The notes beneath the pieces are model-generated. The model was not told where the DNA came from, made no database searches, and saw only the letters and a list, made by a program, of their open reading frames with translations. The translations under genes were made by a program, and so were the position numbers. Positions 6,497-12,535 of a stretch of DNA of 59,566 nucleotides are shown here, piece after piece. Location: positions 1 to 59,566 of IMG/VR virus record IMGVR_UViG_3300035034_003009. One strand, 5' to 3'. The DNA comes from a virus. How positions within the stretch are numbered: position 1 is the first letter of the stretch; every line of letters starts with the position of its first letter.

Positions 6497-6709
6497 GTGC
6501 GAAAAGCGGGACAATTAAAATTCAGTCATGATGCGTTAATGAAACTCTTACATCTTTCTGATGGAACAAGGATAAGAGATGTGTCTGTTGATCCTATAAC
6601 AGACACATTCAGTTTTGTTTTGGAGGGCGGAGACTGGCTACCAGAAGTAGCAGAAGGAGGCACACCAGTTATCCTAACATCCTACCCCACCGTTATACCA
6701 AAAGACTAA
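6497..6709 (+). CDS. Hypothetical protein (70 aa), GTG start
   Basis: GTG 6497 follows AAAGAAAGTGAACAACA. The sequence has an alternating strand pattern (RIRDVSVDPITDTFSFVLEG) consistent with a small beta domain. No motif recognised. It stands 38 nt before the DUF1876-like gene. Confidence 0.55.
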   Translation: MRKAGQLKFSHDALMKLLHLSDGTRIRDVSVDPITDTFSFVLEGGDWLPEVAEGGTPVILTSYPTVIPKD

Positions 6710-6747
6710 ATGACCTGCTAAACCAACAGCGAGAGAAAGCGCCTGAA

Positions 6748-7062
6748 ATGAGCAACATCGAACTCGAAATCCAACCCGCCATTCACGGTAGCCGTGCTAC
6801 CGTTGTCAAGCTATGGGCCGAAGTTGACAACGAAATCATTGAGGTCTCTGGCGAGGCACTGCGTCACCCTGAAGACAAAAATGATGAGCATCTAGCTACC
6901 CTACTAGCCAATGGCCGCGCCCTTGAAAGCATGGGGAAAAAACTACAGAAGCGTGCTCGTGGTCTAGTCAAACACAACGATGACCTGGCAGTACTCAAAG
7001 TTCAGAAGCGTAAAACAAAAGCGAAGGATAAGAAGAAGAATAAGAAGGCCGTATCTGTATGA
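6748..7062 (+). CDS. DUF1876-like protein (104 aa)
   Basis: ATG 6748 follows GCGAGAGAAAGCGCCTGAA. Residues about 10-70 (HGSRATVVKLWAEVDNEI, GEALRHPEDKNDE, LATLLANGRALESMGKKL) match the outline of DUF1876, a dsRBD-like small domain found mainly in actinobacteria. The C-terminus is a lysine-rich tail (KRKTKAKDKKKNKK). Function unknown; nucleic-acid binding is plausible. Its stop overlaps the ATG of the next gene. Confidence 0.65.
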   Translation: MSNIELEIQPAIHGSRATVVKLWAEVDNEIIEVSGEALRHPEDKNDEHLATLLANGRALESMGKKLQKRARGLVKHNDDLAVLKVQKRKTKAKDKKKNKKAVSV

Positions 7063-7214
7063 GCGTTACCACCCCTAAAGCAAAACCGTTCTTGCCAGTA
7101 TCTTTAGTGCTACAATTTATAGAATCTCGTATGCGGGAGCTGCAAGAGGGTGGAGATTTAGATATCCACATCACTCGCAAAGAGAGTGGCTTTTCTGTTA
7201 AGATAAGATACTAA
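7059..7214 (+). CDS. Small hypothetical protein (51 aa)
   Basis: ATG 7059 overlaps the TGA of the DUF1876-like gene (ATGA). It has a helix (LQFIESRMRELQEGG) then strands (DIHITRKESGFSVKIRY). The helix-strand-strand pattern resembles small phage proteins, but I do not recognise a family. It ends 9 nt before tRNA-Ala. Confidence 0.5.
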   Translation: MSVTTPKAKPFLPVSLVLQFIESRMRELQEGGDLDIHITRKESGFSVKIRY

Positions 7215-7223
7215 CAGAGGTAC

Positions 7224-7297
7224 GGGCCTGTAGTCTTAACTGGAAAAACATCACTCTTGCAAAGTGGAGGATGTCGGTTCGAATCCGATCGGGTCCA
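7224..7297 (+). tRNA. tRNA-Ala (anticodon TGC)
   Basis: Acceptor GGGCCTG/CGGGTCC with G3-U70, the alanine identity pair, and a U6-G67; A73. Anticodon stem TCACT/AGTGG with loop CTTGCAA gives TGC. T-arm GTCGG-TTCGAAT-CCGAT. No CCA encoded. Confidence 0.92.
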
Positions 7298-7300
7298 CAT

Positions 7301-7600
7301 ATGAATGAATACAACCTGTCCTGGTGTCTTTGCAACAAGAGATGGTACCGCATTCTATTTTTTAAAAATCCACTCCTCACGAATGGTTTCTACTGGTTTG
7401 GCTGGATAGATCCAGAGTCATGGCTAGAATGGCGGCATCTCGGAGTACCCGTTCGATTCTACTACTGGAAGAGGGATAAGTGGATTGATTTCCCTTTCAC
7501 TACCAGACGTGGGATAAAGATGTGGGAGAACGCTACACCAATTCAACTAGAACGACCTAAGAGGACCATCGATGGCGATGACACTAGAGGAAACCCGTGA
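7301..7600 (+). CDS. Hypothetical aromatic-rich protein (99 aa)
   Basis: ATG 7301 is the first start after tRNA-Ala; the longer frame begins inside the tRNA. Only 3 nt separate the tRNA from the ATG, so RNase processing would leave an essentially leaderless message. The product is rich in Trp and Tyr (WCLCNKRWYRILFF, WFGWIDPESWLEWRHL). No family recognised. It overlaps the next gene by 29 nt. Confidence 0.55.
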   Translation: MNEYNLSWCLCNKRWYRILFFKNPLLTNGFYWFGWIDPESWLEWRHLGVPVRFYYWKRDKWIDFPFTTRRGIKMWENATPIQLERPKRTIDGDDTRGNP

Positions 7601-8069
7601 TCGAGTTCGTATCTGCAACACAAATATACAAGCAGAAAAACATGGAAATAATTGGCGCTGTGCGAACTGTGGCGTAGGCCTCACTCCAGACAAACGCAAT
7701 AAATGTGGTTGGAGACACTACTACAATTCAGGCTATGAAAAAAAATGTATAACCTGCGATAAAATTAAAAGCATCGACAAGTTTTACTACAGCCATAACT
7801 GCATTGATCATAGAAAGTCACAGTGCAAAGAATGTGCTGAAAAAAATACAGCAAATATTAAGAAAGGACTACGCCTCAAAGGGCGCACTCGCAGGATGTG
7901 GATACCAGATAACCTGTGGGAAGCTATCAACAAAGTTAAAGGTAATCTGACATACAGAGACTTCATTGCATTAGCCGTTCGTAAAGAAGTCGAGAGACGA
8001 GCAAAAGATATATATCACCAGAGAATCGTCCAAGCAATACAAACAAGAAAGTCTACAGGGGTTAAATAA
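7572..8069 (+). CDS. Zinc-ribbon protein (165 aa)
   Basis: The N-terminal two thirds hold several cysteine pairs: CANC, CITC and CKEC, spaced like the zinc-finger region that precedes HNH domains in phage endonucleases (CITCDKIKSIDKFY...CKECAEKN). No HNH or GIY-YIG catalytic motif follows. The C-terminus is a helical basic segment with WIPDNLWEAINKVKG, perhaps a ribbon-helix-helix-like DNA-binding part. It may be a transcription factor or a nuclease remnant. Confidence 0.65.
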   Translation: MAMTLEETRDRVRICNTNIQAEKHGNNWRCANCGVGLTPDKRNKCGWRHYYNSGYEKKCITCDKIKSIDKFYYSHNCIDHRKSQCKECAEKNTANIKKGLRLKGRTRRMWIPDNLWEAINKVKGNLTYRDFIALAVRKEVERRAKDIYHQRIVQAIQTRKSTGVK

Positions 8070-8340
8070 TACCTAAAGCCTCGCCACAAAACGGACACGG
8101 CTTGTTTCCTTGGAAACGAAGACAAGAAGGACACTTCTCCCGTACCACTGCTATGTTCAACTTCTTGCCAGTTGAGCGGTAGAGGACTCCACAATTACCA
8201 GCTATAATTATTCCAGGTAGCAGATGTACTGCACAAGAATAATGAACGCTTCTAAAATGACTTTCCTTGTTAGAAAGTTCATTCTCAATATCATATTCAG
8301 ATTCAACATTTATAGCCGGTAATACTATAACATCAGACAT
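8062..8340 (-). CDS. Small zinc-ribbon protein on the opposite strand (92 aa)
   Basis: This is the only minus-strand gene in the plus-strand block. Upstream of ATG (8340) lies AGAGAGATAATATT. The C-terminal half has CPSC and CPFCGEALGII, a convincing rubredoxin-type zinc ribbon. There is no competing plus-strand ORF in 8070-8413, which supports it as real. It is convergent with the preceding gene, overlapping it by 8 nt. Confidence 0.58.
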   Translation of the reverse strand: MSDVIVLPAINVESEYDIENELSNKESHFRSVHYSCAVHLLPGIIIAGNCGVLYRSTGKKLNIAVVREKCPSCLRFQGNKPCPFCGEALGII

Positions 8341-8413
8341 AATATTATCTCTCTAGGACAGTAATATTGATATCAAGATAGTAGCGTAATCATTCCAAAC
8401 CAACACAAACCTT

Positions 8414-8486
8414 GCCCCTGTATTCCAATGGCAGAGAAAGCGAACTTAAAATTCGTACAGTGTGGGTTCGAGTCCCACCAGGGGCA
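8414..8486 (+). tRNA. tRNA with anticodon TAA (Leu), short variable loop
   Basis: Acceptor GCCCCTG/CAGGGGC, A73. Anticodon stem GCGAA/TTCGT with loop CTTAAAA gives TAA, a leucine anticodon. T-arm GTGGG-TTCGAGT-CCCAC is perfect. The variable region is only about 5 nt, although leucine tRNAs are normally class II with a long arm. No CCA encoded. Confidence 0.8.
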
Positions 8487-8575
8487 CTATCAGCAGAGGC
8501 ATCCCTGTAGCTCGAATCCTCTCATGTACCCACTAATGAAATCACCTAAGAACCAATAGAGACGATGGAGATAAA

Positions 8576-8788
8576 GTGATTCAGGTATCGGATACTCTGT
8601 GGTTAGAAATTGACCCGACGGGTAAAGTACTCTTAGGAAATGACTATCATGTCGTGCGGATTAATATAGATGAACGCGAACAAGTCATTAACTTCATTCA
8701 GAACGCAGATGAATATCTCAATATCGAGGTTGTAAAAGCAGAAGCTCAACAAGAAGAGGAGACAATCTATGAGAGAGATATATCATAG
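8576..8788 (+). CDS. Hypothetical protein (70 aa), GTG start
   Basis: GTG 8576 preceded by GATGGAGATAAA. Short beta-strands (IQVSDTLWLEID, GNDYHVVRINID) followed by an acidic C-terminus. It overlaps the next gene by 20 nt. No family recognised. The 89 nt before it contain a degraded tRNA-3'-like stretch near 8510-8526 that does not fold well. Confidence 0.55.
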   Translation: MIQVSDTLWLEIDPTGKVLLGNDYHVVRINIDEREQVINFIQNADEYLNIEVVKAEAQQEEETIYERDIS

Positions 8789-9041
8789 ACTAATGGCAAA
8801 ATTGCATGCATGGTGGCGCATCATCGTAAACATTCCAGCAGCTATTAGATGGGATGATGAAGATATCAATAGAGTCGAGATGCTCAGGCTTGTTGGTCGA
8901 ATCGGTCGAAGCAATTACTATCAGAAATACGCTAAAGAAGTAGCTTGCGGATGCTACGCAATAGGAACACATTATACCTCATATAGCAGCTCCTGCGAAT
9001 TGCATATGAAGTGGCTTTTCGAAATGGAACCTGATAACTAA
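8769..9041 (+). CDS. Hypothetical protein (90 aa)
   Basis: ATG 8769 overlaps the previous gene and is preceded by AAGAAGAGGAGACAATCT, a strong ribosome site. A helical N-terminus with Trp (LMAKLHAWWRIIVNIPAAIR) precedes a region with CGCYAIGTHYTSYSSSC. Not recognised. It ends 12 nt before tRNA-Lys. Confidence 0.58.
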   Translation: MREIYHRLMAKLHAWWRIIVNIPAAIRWDDEDINRVEMLRLVGRIGRSNYYQKYAKEVACGCYAIGTHYTSYSSSCELHMKWLFEMEPDN

Positions 9042-9053
9042 ACAACACAGCAG

Positions 9054-9124
9054 GGGCTCGTAGCTGAGGGGATTAGCATCTGTCTCTTAAACAGAAGACG
9101 CCAGTTCGATTCTGGCCGGGCCTA
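9054..9124 (+). tRNA. tRNA-Lys (anticodon CTT)
   Basis: Acceptor GGGCTCG/CGGGCCT includes a terminal G1-U72 and an internal U-G pair; A73. Anticodon stem TCTGT/ACAGA with loop CTCTTAA gives CTT. T-arm GCCAG-TTCGATT-CTGGC is perfect. No CCA encoded. Confidence 0.88.
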
Positions 9125-9142
9125 CAAACACTGAGGAATACA

Positions 9143-9388
9143 ATGCAAGCATCTAAACTGTCTCAAGTTTTCAAACAAACACAGGAAGAAGGCACAACCC
9201 TCGTCATTCAACACTACTATGAAGGCACACACTTTCCTACCACAATCCATGCTATTAGCGTAGTCACAGGATACAATGAAATAGGAGAAACTGTTATCGT
9301 CTTAGGAGAAGACCCAGCACGAATAGTAGAATACAAGCCAGAAGAAGACATTGAAGCATACAAAATGAAGATGATCTCGCTCGATTAG
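9143..9388 (+). CDS. Hypothetical protein (81 aa) ending inside tRNA-Val
   Basis: ATG 9143 follows CTGAGGAATACA. It has a beta-rich pattern (TTLVIQHYYEGTHF, TIHAISVVTGY, ETVIVLGEDPARIV) and no known motif. The last codons and TAG stop (9386-9388) form the acceptor strand and bases 8-10 of tRNA-Val(GAC), the third such overlap in this island. Confidence 0.6.
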   Translation: MQASKLSQVFKQTQEEGTTLVIQHYYEGTHFPTTIHAISVVTGYNEIGETVIVLGEDPARIVEYKPEEDIEAYKMKMISLD

Positions 9389-9450
9389 CTCAGAGGAAGA
9401 GCACCACGTCGACACCGTGGAGGCCGTTGGTTCGAATCCATCATCGAGCA
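9379..9450 (+). tRNA. tRNA-Val (anticodon GAC) with C33
   Basis: Acceptor GCTCGAT/ATCGAGC perfect, A73. Anticodon stem CCACG/CGTGG with loop TCGACAC gives GAC. Position 33 is C rather than U. T-arm GTTGG-TTCGAAT-CCATC has one T-T mismatch. No CCA encoded. Confidence 0.83.
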
Positions 9451-9459
9451 CGCCCTGCT

Positions 9460-9518
9460 GCTAGCCCAGGGACTTACCAAGTGATATGATAGGGTAAGCT
9501 GTCGTATCACGGCTAGCA
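9460..9518 (+). ncRNA. Candidate pseudoknotted tRNA-like RNA
   Basis: Three helices are visible. GCTAGCC 9460-9466 pairs perfectly with GGCTAGC 9511-9517, a 7-bp closing stem followed by A like a tRNA acceptor and discriminator. Bases 9481-9491 pair with 9500-9510 (11 bp, two G-U) around the loop GGGTAAGC. CTTACC 9473-9478 is exactly complementary to GGTAAG 9493-9498 in that loop, giving a pseudoknot. The hairpin abuts the closing stem as a T-arm abuts an acceptor stem. It lies between tRNA-Val and tRNA-His, so it would be transcribed with them. Known ribozyme cores (hammerhead, HDV, pistol) were not recognised. Confidence 0.5.
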
Positions 9519-9521
9519 CAC

Positions 9522-9597
9522 GGTACCTATAGCTCAGTCAGGTTAGAGCGTCTGTTTGTGGATCAGAAGGTCGTGGGTTCGATCCCCACTAGGTACC
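9522..9597 (+). tRNA. tRNA-His (anticodon GTG)
   Basis: An 8-bp acceptor GGTACCTA/TAGGTACC provides the extra G-1:C73 pair diagnostic of histidine tRNA. Anticodon loop TTGTGGA gives GTG. T-arm GTGGG-TTCGATC-CCCAC is perfect. No CCA encoded (ends CCCTA). Confidence 0.93.
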
Positions 9598-9624
9598 CTA
9601 AATAAATAATATCAAGGAGATATT

Positions 9625-9804
9625 ATGGCAGGAGAAATAGTAACCGAAGAACAATGGAAGAGAATAGCTATTGTTGCTCTGTCTGACTTGCAGGCTCTTG
9701 GAATGGATATAAACACATTTCTTAAGCATCAGTCTAACGCAGATAGCAAAACTGTTCTCAAGGAAGTAGATAGATATATGTGGGAACGCCATACCTATTC
9801 CTGA
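9625..9804 (+). CDS. Hypothetical helical protein (59 aa)
   Basis: ATG 9625 preceded by ATCAAGGAGATATT, an excellent ribosome site. The product is a short helical protein (TEEQWKRIAIVALSDLQALG; FLKHQSNADSK), ending RYMWERHTYS. No family recognised. It lies between tRNA-His and tRNA-Tyr. Confidence 0.65.
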   Translation: MAGEIVTEEQWKRIAIVALSDLQALGMDINTFLKHQSNADSKTVLKEVDRYMWERHTYS

Positions 9805-9812
9805 TACACTTT

Positions 9813-9899
9813 GGAGGTGTCGCATAGTCAGGTCAATTGCATGGCGCTGTAAACGCCACGGTTAATCCTACGTAGGTTCAAATCCTTCCACCTCCACCA
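9813..9899 (+). tRNA. tRNA-Tyr (anticodon GTA), CCA encoded
   Basis: Acceptor GGAGGTG/CACCTCC, A73, then an encoded CCA. Anticodon stem TGGCG/CGCCA with loop CTGTAAA gives GTA. A long variable arm makes it class II, as expected for bacterial tRNA-Tyr. T-arm has one T-T mismatch. It is one of three tRNAs here with encoded CCA, all class II. Confidence 0.92.
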
Positions 9900-9910
9900 T
9901 TAAGGCAGAC

Positions 9911-10219
9911 ATGAATGACTACGCTAAAGCCAGAAAGAAAATAGATACAGATGAGCCAGACGTAGCATTTAAACTCTACATGCAAGAAAGACTTATTAAA
10001 GATATAGTTGAAAGAATGGCAGAACACATAAAGGTAGAGGTCACAGTGCGTCGTAAAATGTCTGCTCAAGATTTTGCAGACAAAACCGGTCTATTGGTTT
10101 CTGTAGCAAACGATCTTCTACTCGATAAACATCCGTGGGATATCGCTTTATGTGTGCGTGCAGCTGACGCTCTACTATTACGTTTTGATGTACAACTTCG
10201 CGATAGGGACGAAGTATGA
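9911..10219 (+). CDS. Helix-turn-helix protein (102 aa)
   Basis: ATG 9911 preceded by TTAAGGCAGAC. The N-terminal half is helical and charged. Residues about 55-95 (KMSAQDFADKTGLLVSVAND, then DIALCVRAADAL) fit an XRE-like helix-turn-helix with the xxFAxxTGxxxxxAxxLL spacing. It is probably a DNA-binding regulator of phage genes. It overlaps the next ORF by 4 nt (ATGA), so the two are translationally coupled. Confidence 0.62.
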   Translation: MNDYAKARKKIDTDEPDVAFKLYMQERLIKDIVERMAEHIKVEVTVRRKMSAQDFADKTGLLVSVANDLLLDKHPWDIALCVRAADALLLRFDVQLRDRDEV

Positions 10220-10446
10220 GCTATGATGCAGCAGTATCAGTACAAAAAGAAGTAGAAAATCTATGCCATCATAATAAAAGTGTTGTTATGGTCGGAATTG
10301 AAAATGTGGGTGGTAAGTTCGGGATCATAGTCGGAGCAACACATCCTGCAGATATTGACCTTCCCAAAGAACTGGATGGAGTAAGTATCCGAATAATCCA
10401 GCAAGACATGCCAAGCACTCAAGAGTATAGGATAAGAGAATACTAG
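10216..10446 (+). CDS. Hypothetical protein (76 aa)
   Basis: ATG 10216 overlaps the stop of the helix-turn-helix gene. Strand pattern SVVMVGIENVGGKFGIIVGA and VSIRIIQQDM suggests a small alpha/beta domain. No family recognised. TAG stop at 10444-10446 abuts the first base of tRNA-Leu. Confidence 0.58.
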   Translation: MSYDAAVSVQKEVENLCHHNKSVVMVGIENVGGKFGIIVGATHPADIDLPKELDGVSIRIIQQDMPSTQEYRIREY

Positions 10447-10531
10447 GCCCCTCTATCCCAACAGGCATGAGGAAACCGTCTCAAAAGCGGTGGCGAAGGC
10501 CGTCTCGGTTCGAGTCCGAGGAGGGGCACCA
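10447..10531 (+). tRNA. tRNA-Leu (anticodon CAA), CCA encoded
   Basis: Acceptor GCCCCTC/GAGGGGC, A73, encoded CCA. Anticodon stem ACCGT/GCGGT with loop CTCAAAA gives CAA. A long variable arm (class II) and perfect T-arm CTCGG-TTCGAGT-CCGAG fit leucine tRNA. Confidence 0.92.
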
Positions 10532-10543
10532 AAATAAGTGTTT

Positions 10544-10568
10544 GTCGGTTCGAATCCGACCTCGCGCA
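10544..10568 (+). other. Orphan tRNA 3' half
   Basis: Perfect T-arm GTCGG-TTCGAAT-CCGAC followed by CTCGCGC and A, the layout of a tRNA 3' end. No 5' acceptor strand (GCGCGAG), D-arm or anticodon arm lies in the 12 nt that separate it from tRNA-Leu. Confidence 0.5.
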
Positions 10569-10580
10569 CTGCGTGAGAGT

Positions 10581-10605
10581 GTGAGTTCAAATCTCACCGG
10601 GGCTA
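10581..10605 (+). other. Orphan tRNA 3' half
   Basis: Perfect T-arm GTGAG-TTCAAAT-CTCAC followed by CGGGGCT and A. It sits only 12 nt after the previous orphan, so neither can be part of a full tRNA. Confidence 0.5.
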
Positions 10606-10632
10606 CTATGAGAACGCAATCCCAAAAACCTA

Positions 10633-10718
10633 GGAAGGTACCGCTGAATGGTCGGCAAGCGGACTTGAAATCCGTGGCAGGTGCAAGCCTGGGGGACCGA
10701 TTCCTCTACCTTCCGCCA
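10633..10718 (+). tRNA. tRNA-Ser (anticodon TGA), CCA encoded, altered T-loop
   Basis: Acceptor GGAAGGT/ACCTTCC, G73, encoded CCA. Anticodon stem GCGGA/TCCGT with loop CTTGAAA gives TGA. A long variable arm makes it class II. The T-loop is ACCGATT instead of TTCRANT, and the T-stem GGGGG/CCTCT uses two G-U pairs, so tertiary contacts may be impaired. Confidence 0.82.
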
Positions 10719-10731
10719 GGTGAGAGCCCAT

Positions 10732-10756
10732 GAGAGTTCGAATCTCTCCGTCTCCG
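10732..10756 (+). other. Orphan tRNA 3' half
   Basis: Perfect T-arm GAGAG-TTCGAAT-CTCTC followed by CGTCTCC and G. It resembles the 3' half of tRNA-Ser(GCT) at 12703 but has no 5' half; it lies 13 nt after tRNA-Ser(TGA). Confidence 0.5.
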
Positions 10757-10779
10757 CACATAAAAAAAAGGGAATAACA

Positions 10780-11130
10780 ATGGATGTCATCAAGGTAGAG
10801 AAACAGCAACTACTTAACAAGCTCCGCGAGAACCGTGAACATCATATCAATACATATCAAGAGATACTTCAAGCATATCAAGACAAATGTGTAGAGCTGC
10901 TAGAAGAGCACATCAAGCGCATTCGAAGTGGTGCAGTTGAAAAAGTAAATGTTTCCCTTCCTGCACCTGAGAACTATGAAGATGAGTATGATAGAGCCAT
11001 TGCTATGACTGAATGGCACCAAGATAAATACATTGAACTAGACTCCTTTCAGTTCGACAACTTTATTCGGGATAAGTGGCGTTGGAAGGATGAATTCATC
11101 GCAATGAGTCAGACCTATGGCGTTCGCTAA
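10780..11130 (+). CDS. Hypothetical protein (116 aa)
   Basis: ATG 10780 is chosen because AAAAAGGGAATAAC precedes it; a longer frame starts in tRNA-Ser. Long N-terminal helices (QQLLNKLRENREHHINTYQE) are followed by a region with DEYDRAIAMTEWHQDKYIEL and a C-terminal WRWKDEFIAMSQTY. Proteins ending in this W.DEF.AMS..Y pattern are, to my recollection, widespread in actinobacteriophages. Function unknown. The stop overlaps the next ATG. Confidence 0.72.
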   Translation: MDVIKVEKQQLLNKLRENREHHINTYQEILQAYQDKCVELLEEHIKRIRSGAVEKVNVSLPAPENYEDEYDRAIAMTEWHQDKYIELDSFQFDNFIRDKWRWKDEFIAMSQTYGVR

Positions 11131-11291
11131 TGGCTGGCCATATTGCTGCTGACTTCTGCAAGGTACCTATGCTCTTACTCCGCCGAAAAGGTTCTGTATG
11201 GGTGTGCACGTGCGGACAAGCGTGGGCGGTACAACCACATGGCCCATACGGAGAACGTACATGGGAAAGAGTAGGAAAGAGTAAAACATGA
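11130..11291 (+). CDS. Small hypothetical protein (53 aa)
   Basis: ATG 11130 overlaps the TAA of the preceding gene; its TGA (11289-11291) overlaps the ATG of the following one. It has a strand VWVCTCGQAWAV with CTC and a basic C-terminus. The tight overlaps at both ends support translation. Function unknown. Confidence 0.5.
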   Translation: MAGHIAADFCKVPMLLLRRKGSVWVCTCGQAWAVQPHGPYGERTWERVGKSKT

Positions 11292-11485
11292 GTCTGCCGG
11301 AAATTGACCCTGTATTTGGACAAACTCCAGAGATAGGCCATGAGATCTACGTAGACTTCGGAGACTCCTTCTATGCGCGTCCAGAGATGCGAGCTGAAGT
11401 AGAAGACATCAGTGACGATGGCATCAAGCTGGACGGTGAGTGGTTTCTCTGGGAAGAACTGGTACATATTGAAGTAGTTGGCTAA
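11288..11485 (+). CDS. Small hypothetical protein (65 aa)
   Basis: ATG 11288 with AAGAGTAGGAAAGAG upstream. The strand-rich sequence (GHEIYVDFGDSFYA, RAEVEDISDDGIKL, EWFLWEELVHIEVV) looks like a small SH3-like barrel. No family named. It is followed by tRNA-Arg after 7 nt. Confidence 0.58.
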   Translation: MSLPEIDPVFGQTPEIGHEIYVDFGDSFYARPEMRAEVEDISDDGIKLDGEWFLWEELVHIEVVG

Positions 11486-11492
11486 AACACTT

Positions 11493-11565
11493 GCCCCTGT
11501 AACTCAGCGAACAGAGTGACGGTCTTCTAAACCGTAAGTCGTAGGTTTGAATCCTACCAGGGGTG
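11493..11565 (+). tRNA. tRNA-Arg (anticodon TCT)
   Basis: Acceptor GCCCCTG/CAGGGGT with terminal G1-U72; G73. Anticodon stem ACGGT/ACCGT with loop CTTCTAA gives TCT. T-arm GTAGG-TTTGAAT-CCTAC. No CCA encoded. It reads AGA/AGG arginine codons. Confidence 0.9.
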
Positions 11566-11586
11566 CTTATAGACTAAGGAGCAACA

Positions 11587-12153
11587 ATGCGGTTTTATAC
11601 AAGTGACTTGCATCTAGGTCACAAACGAATTATTGAGCTGTCCAACCGTCCATTCCGTGACATTAATCACATGAACCATGTCATTATCAATAATATTAAT
11701 GAAATAGCGGGTCCCGATGATGAACTATGGATACTCGGTGACATGGCAATGGGTACTCTGGTTGAAACACTGGAACTCCTCAAACTGATCAATCCATCAG
11801 TACATCTTGTCAATGGAAACCACGACCGTACATGGCGTGGGGCTTCCCAAAAGACGAGAGAGAAAACATCCCTCTATATTGAAGCGGGAGTTCAATCTAT
11901 CCAAGACGAGACAATCCACAACATTGACAAAATACCTTTCAGGTTGAGCCATTTTCCCTACGAGGGTGATCACACAGATGAGGACCGCTACATTGAGTGG
12001 CGACCTCAAGACGATGGGATGTGGTTGCTCTGCGGTCACGTCCATGAAGCATGGATGCATAAAGATAAAATGATAAACGTCGGTGTAGATGTCCATAATT
12101 TCCATCCCGTATCAGAAGACGATATCATTGATTTCATAAGGAGAAACTCATAA
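11587..12153 (+). CDS. Metallophosphoesterase (188 aa)
   Basis: Calcineurin-like phosphoesterase with all metal-binding motifs in order: SDLHLGH (residues 6-12), GDMAMG, NGNHDR, a His in LSHFPYEG, and CGHVHEAW. The fold binds two metals and hydrolyses phosphomono- or diesters; phage members are thought to act on nucleotides or RNA ends, but the substrate here is unknown. Start ATG 11587 follows AAGGAGCAAC. It overlaps the next gene by one base and is not intein-bearing, unlike the second metallophosphoesterase at 13516. Confidence 0.9.
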   Translation: MRFYTSDLHLGHKRIIELSNRPFRDINHMNHVIINNINEIAGPDDELWILGDMAMGTLVETLELLKLINPSVHLVNGNHDRTWRGASQKTREKTSLYIEAGVQSIQDETIHNIDKIPFRLSHFPYEGDHTDEDRYIEWRPQDDGMWLLCGHVHEAWMHKDKMINVGVDVHNFHPVSEDDIIDFIRRNS

Positions 12154-12512
12154 TGCCACAAATAAGAAAAGGTCCACTCCTTGTCTCCTGGCCTAACGAA
12201 AAAGATATCATCAAGCTCGATGTTATCGAAGAAGAAGATGAACCAGCTATCGATATTCATCGTACTGCCGTTGATCTAATGGAAATATACTGGGGAACTA
12301 AAGTAGATTTTGGCGAACAAAAAAGCGTTGCTCTTGCTGAAATTGTTTATCCAGAGAGGATTCGATTCTACTACAACGGTAAACGAGTAAGCCTTACCAT
12401 TGCTCATGCTTCACTAGAGAATGGGCTCAACAAAGCCTTACGAGCTGCCCTTGACTATCTTGACAAACAAGTTGTAGACACAAACCAGGAAGCATCGCAT
12501 GGCCAGGCATAA
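12153..12512 (+). CDS. Hypothetical protein (119 aa) with tRNA-derived C-terminus
   Basis: ATG 12153 sits on the stop of the phosphoesterase gene, with ATAAGGAGAAACTCAT upstream. A beta-rich start, then acidic and helical parts. The last residues EASHGQA are encoded by an orphan tRNA-Ser 5' half (12488-12517), and the neighbouring protein ends EASHSQA for the same reason. Function unknown. Confidence 0.65.
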   Translation: MPQIRKGPLLVSWPNEKDIIKLDVIEEEDEPAIDIHRTAVDLMEIYWGTKVDFGEQKSVALAEIVYPERIRFYYNGKRVSLTIAHASLENGLNKALRAALDYLDKQVVDTNQEASHGQA

Positions 12513-12517
12513 TGTGC
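12488..12517 (+). other. Orphan tRNA-Ser 5' half
   Basis: GGAAGCATCGCATGGCCAGG and the following bases match, with few changes, the acceptor strand and D-arm of tRNA-Ser(GCT) at 12703 (GGAAGCGTCGCACAGTCAGG). No anticodon or T-arm follows. It overlaps the end and stop codon of the preceding ORF. Confidence 0.5.
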
Positions 12518-12535
12518 GTGCGAGAGGATATCTCC

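Noticed and set aside
8487-8530. Possible tRNA 3' fragment after tRNA-Leu(TAA)
   Set aside because: A CTCGAAT loop is present but the flanking 5-mers do not pair; treated as too degraded to list as a feature.
9460-9518. Known small ribozyme (hammerhead, HDV-like, pistol)
   Set aside because: The nesting of helices and the conserved core bases of these classes are not present; kept as an unclassified structured RNA.
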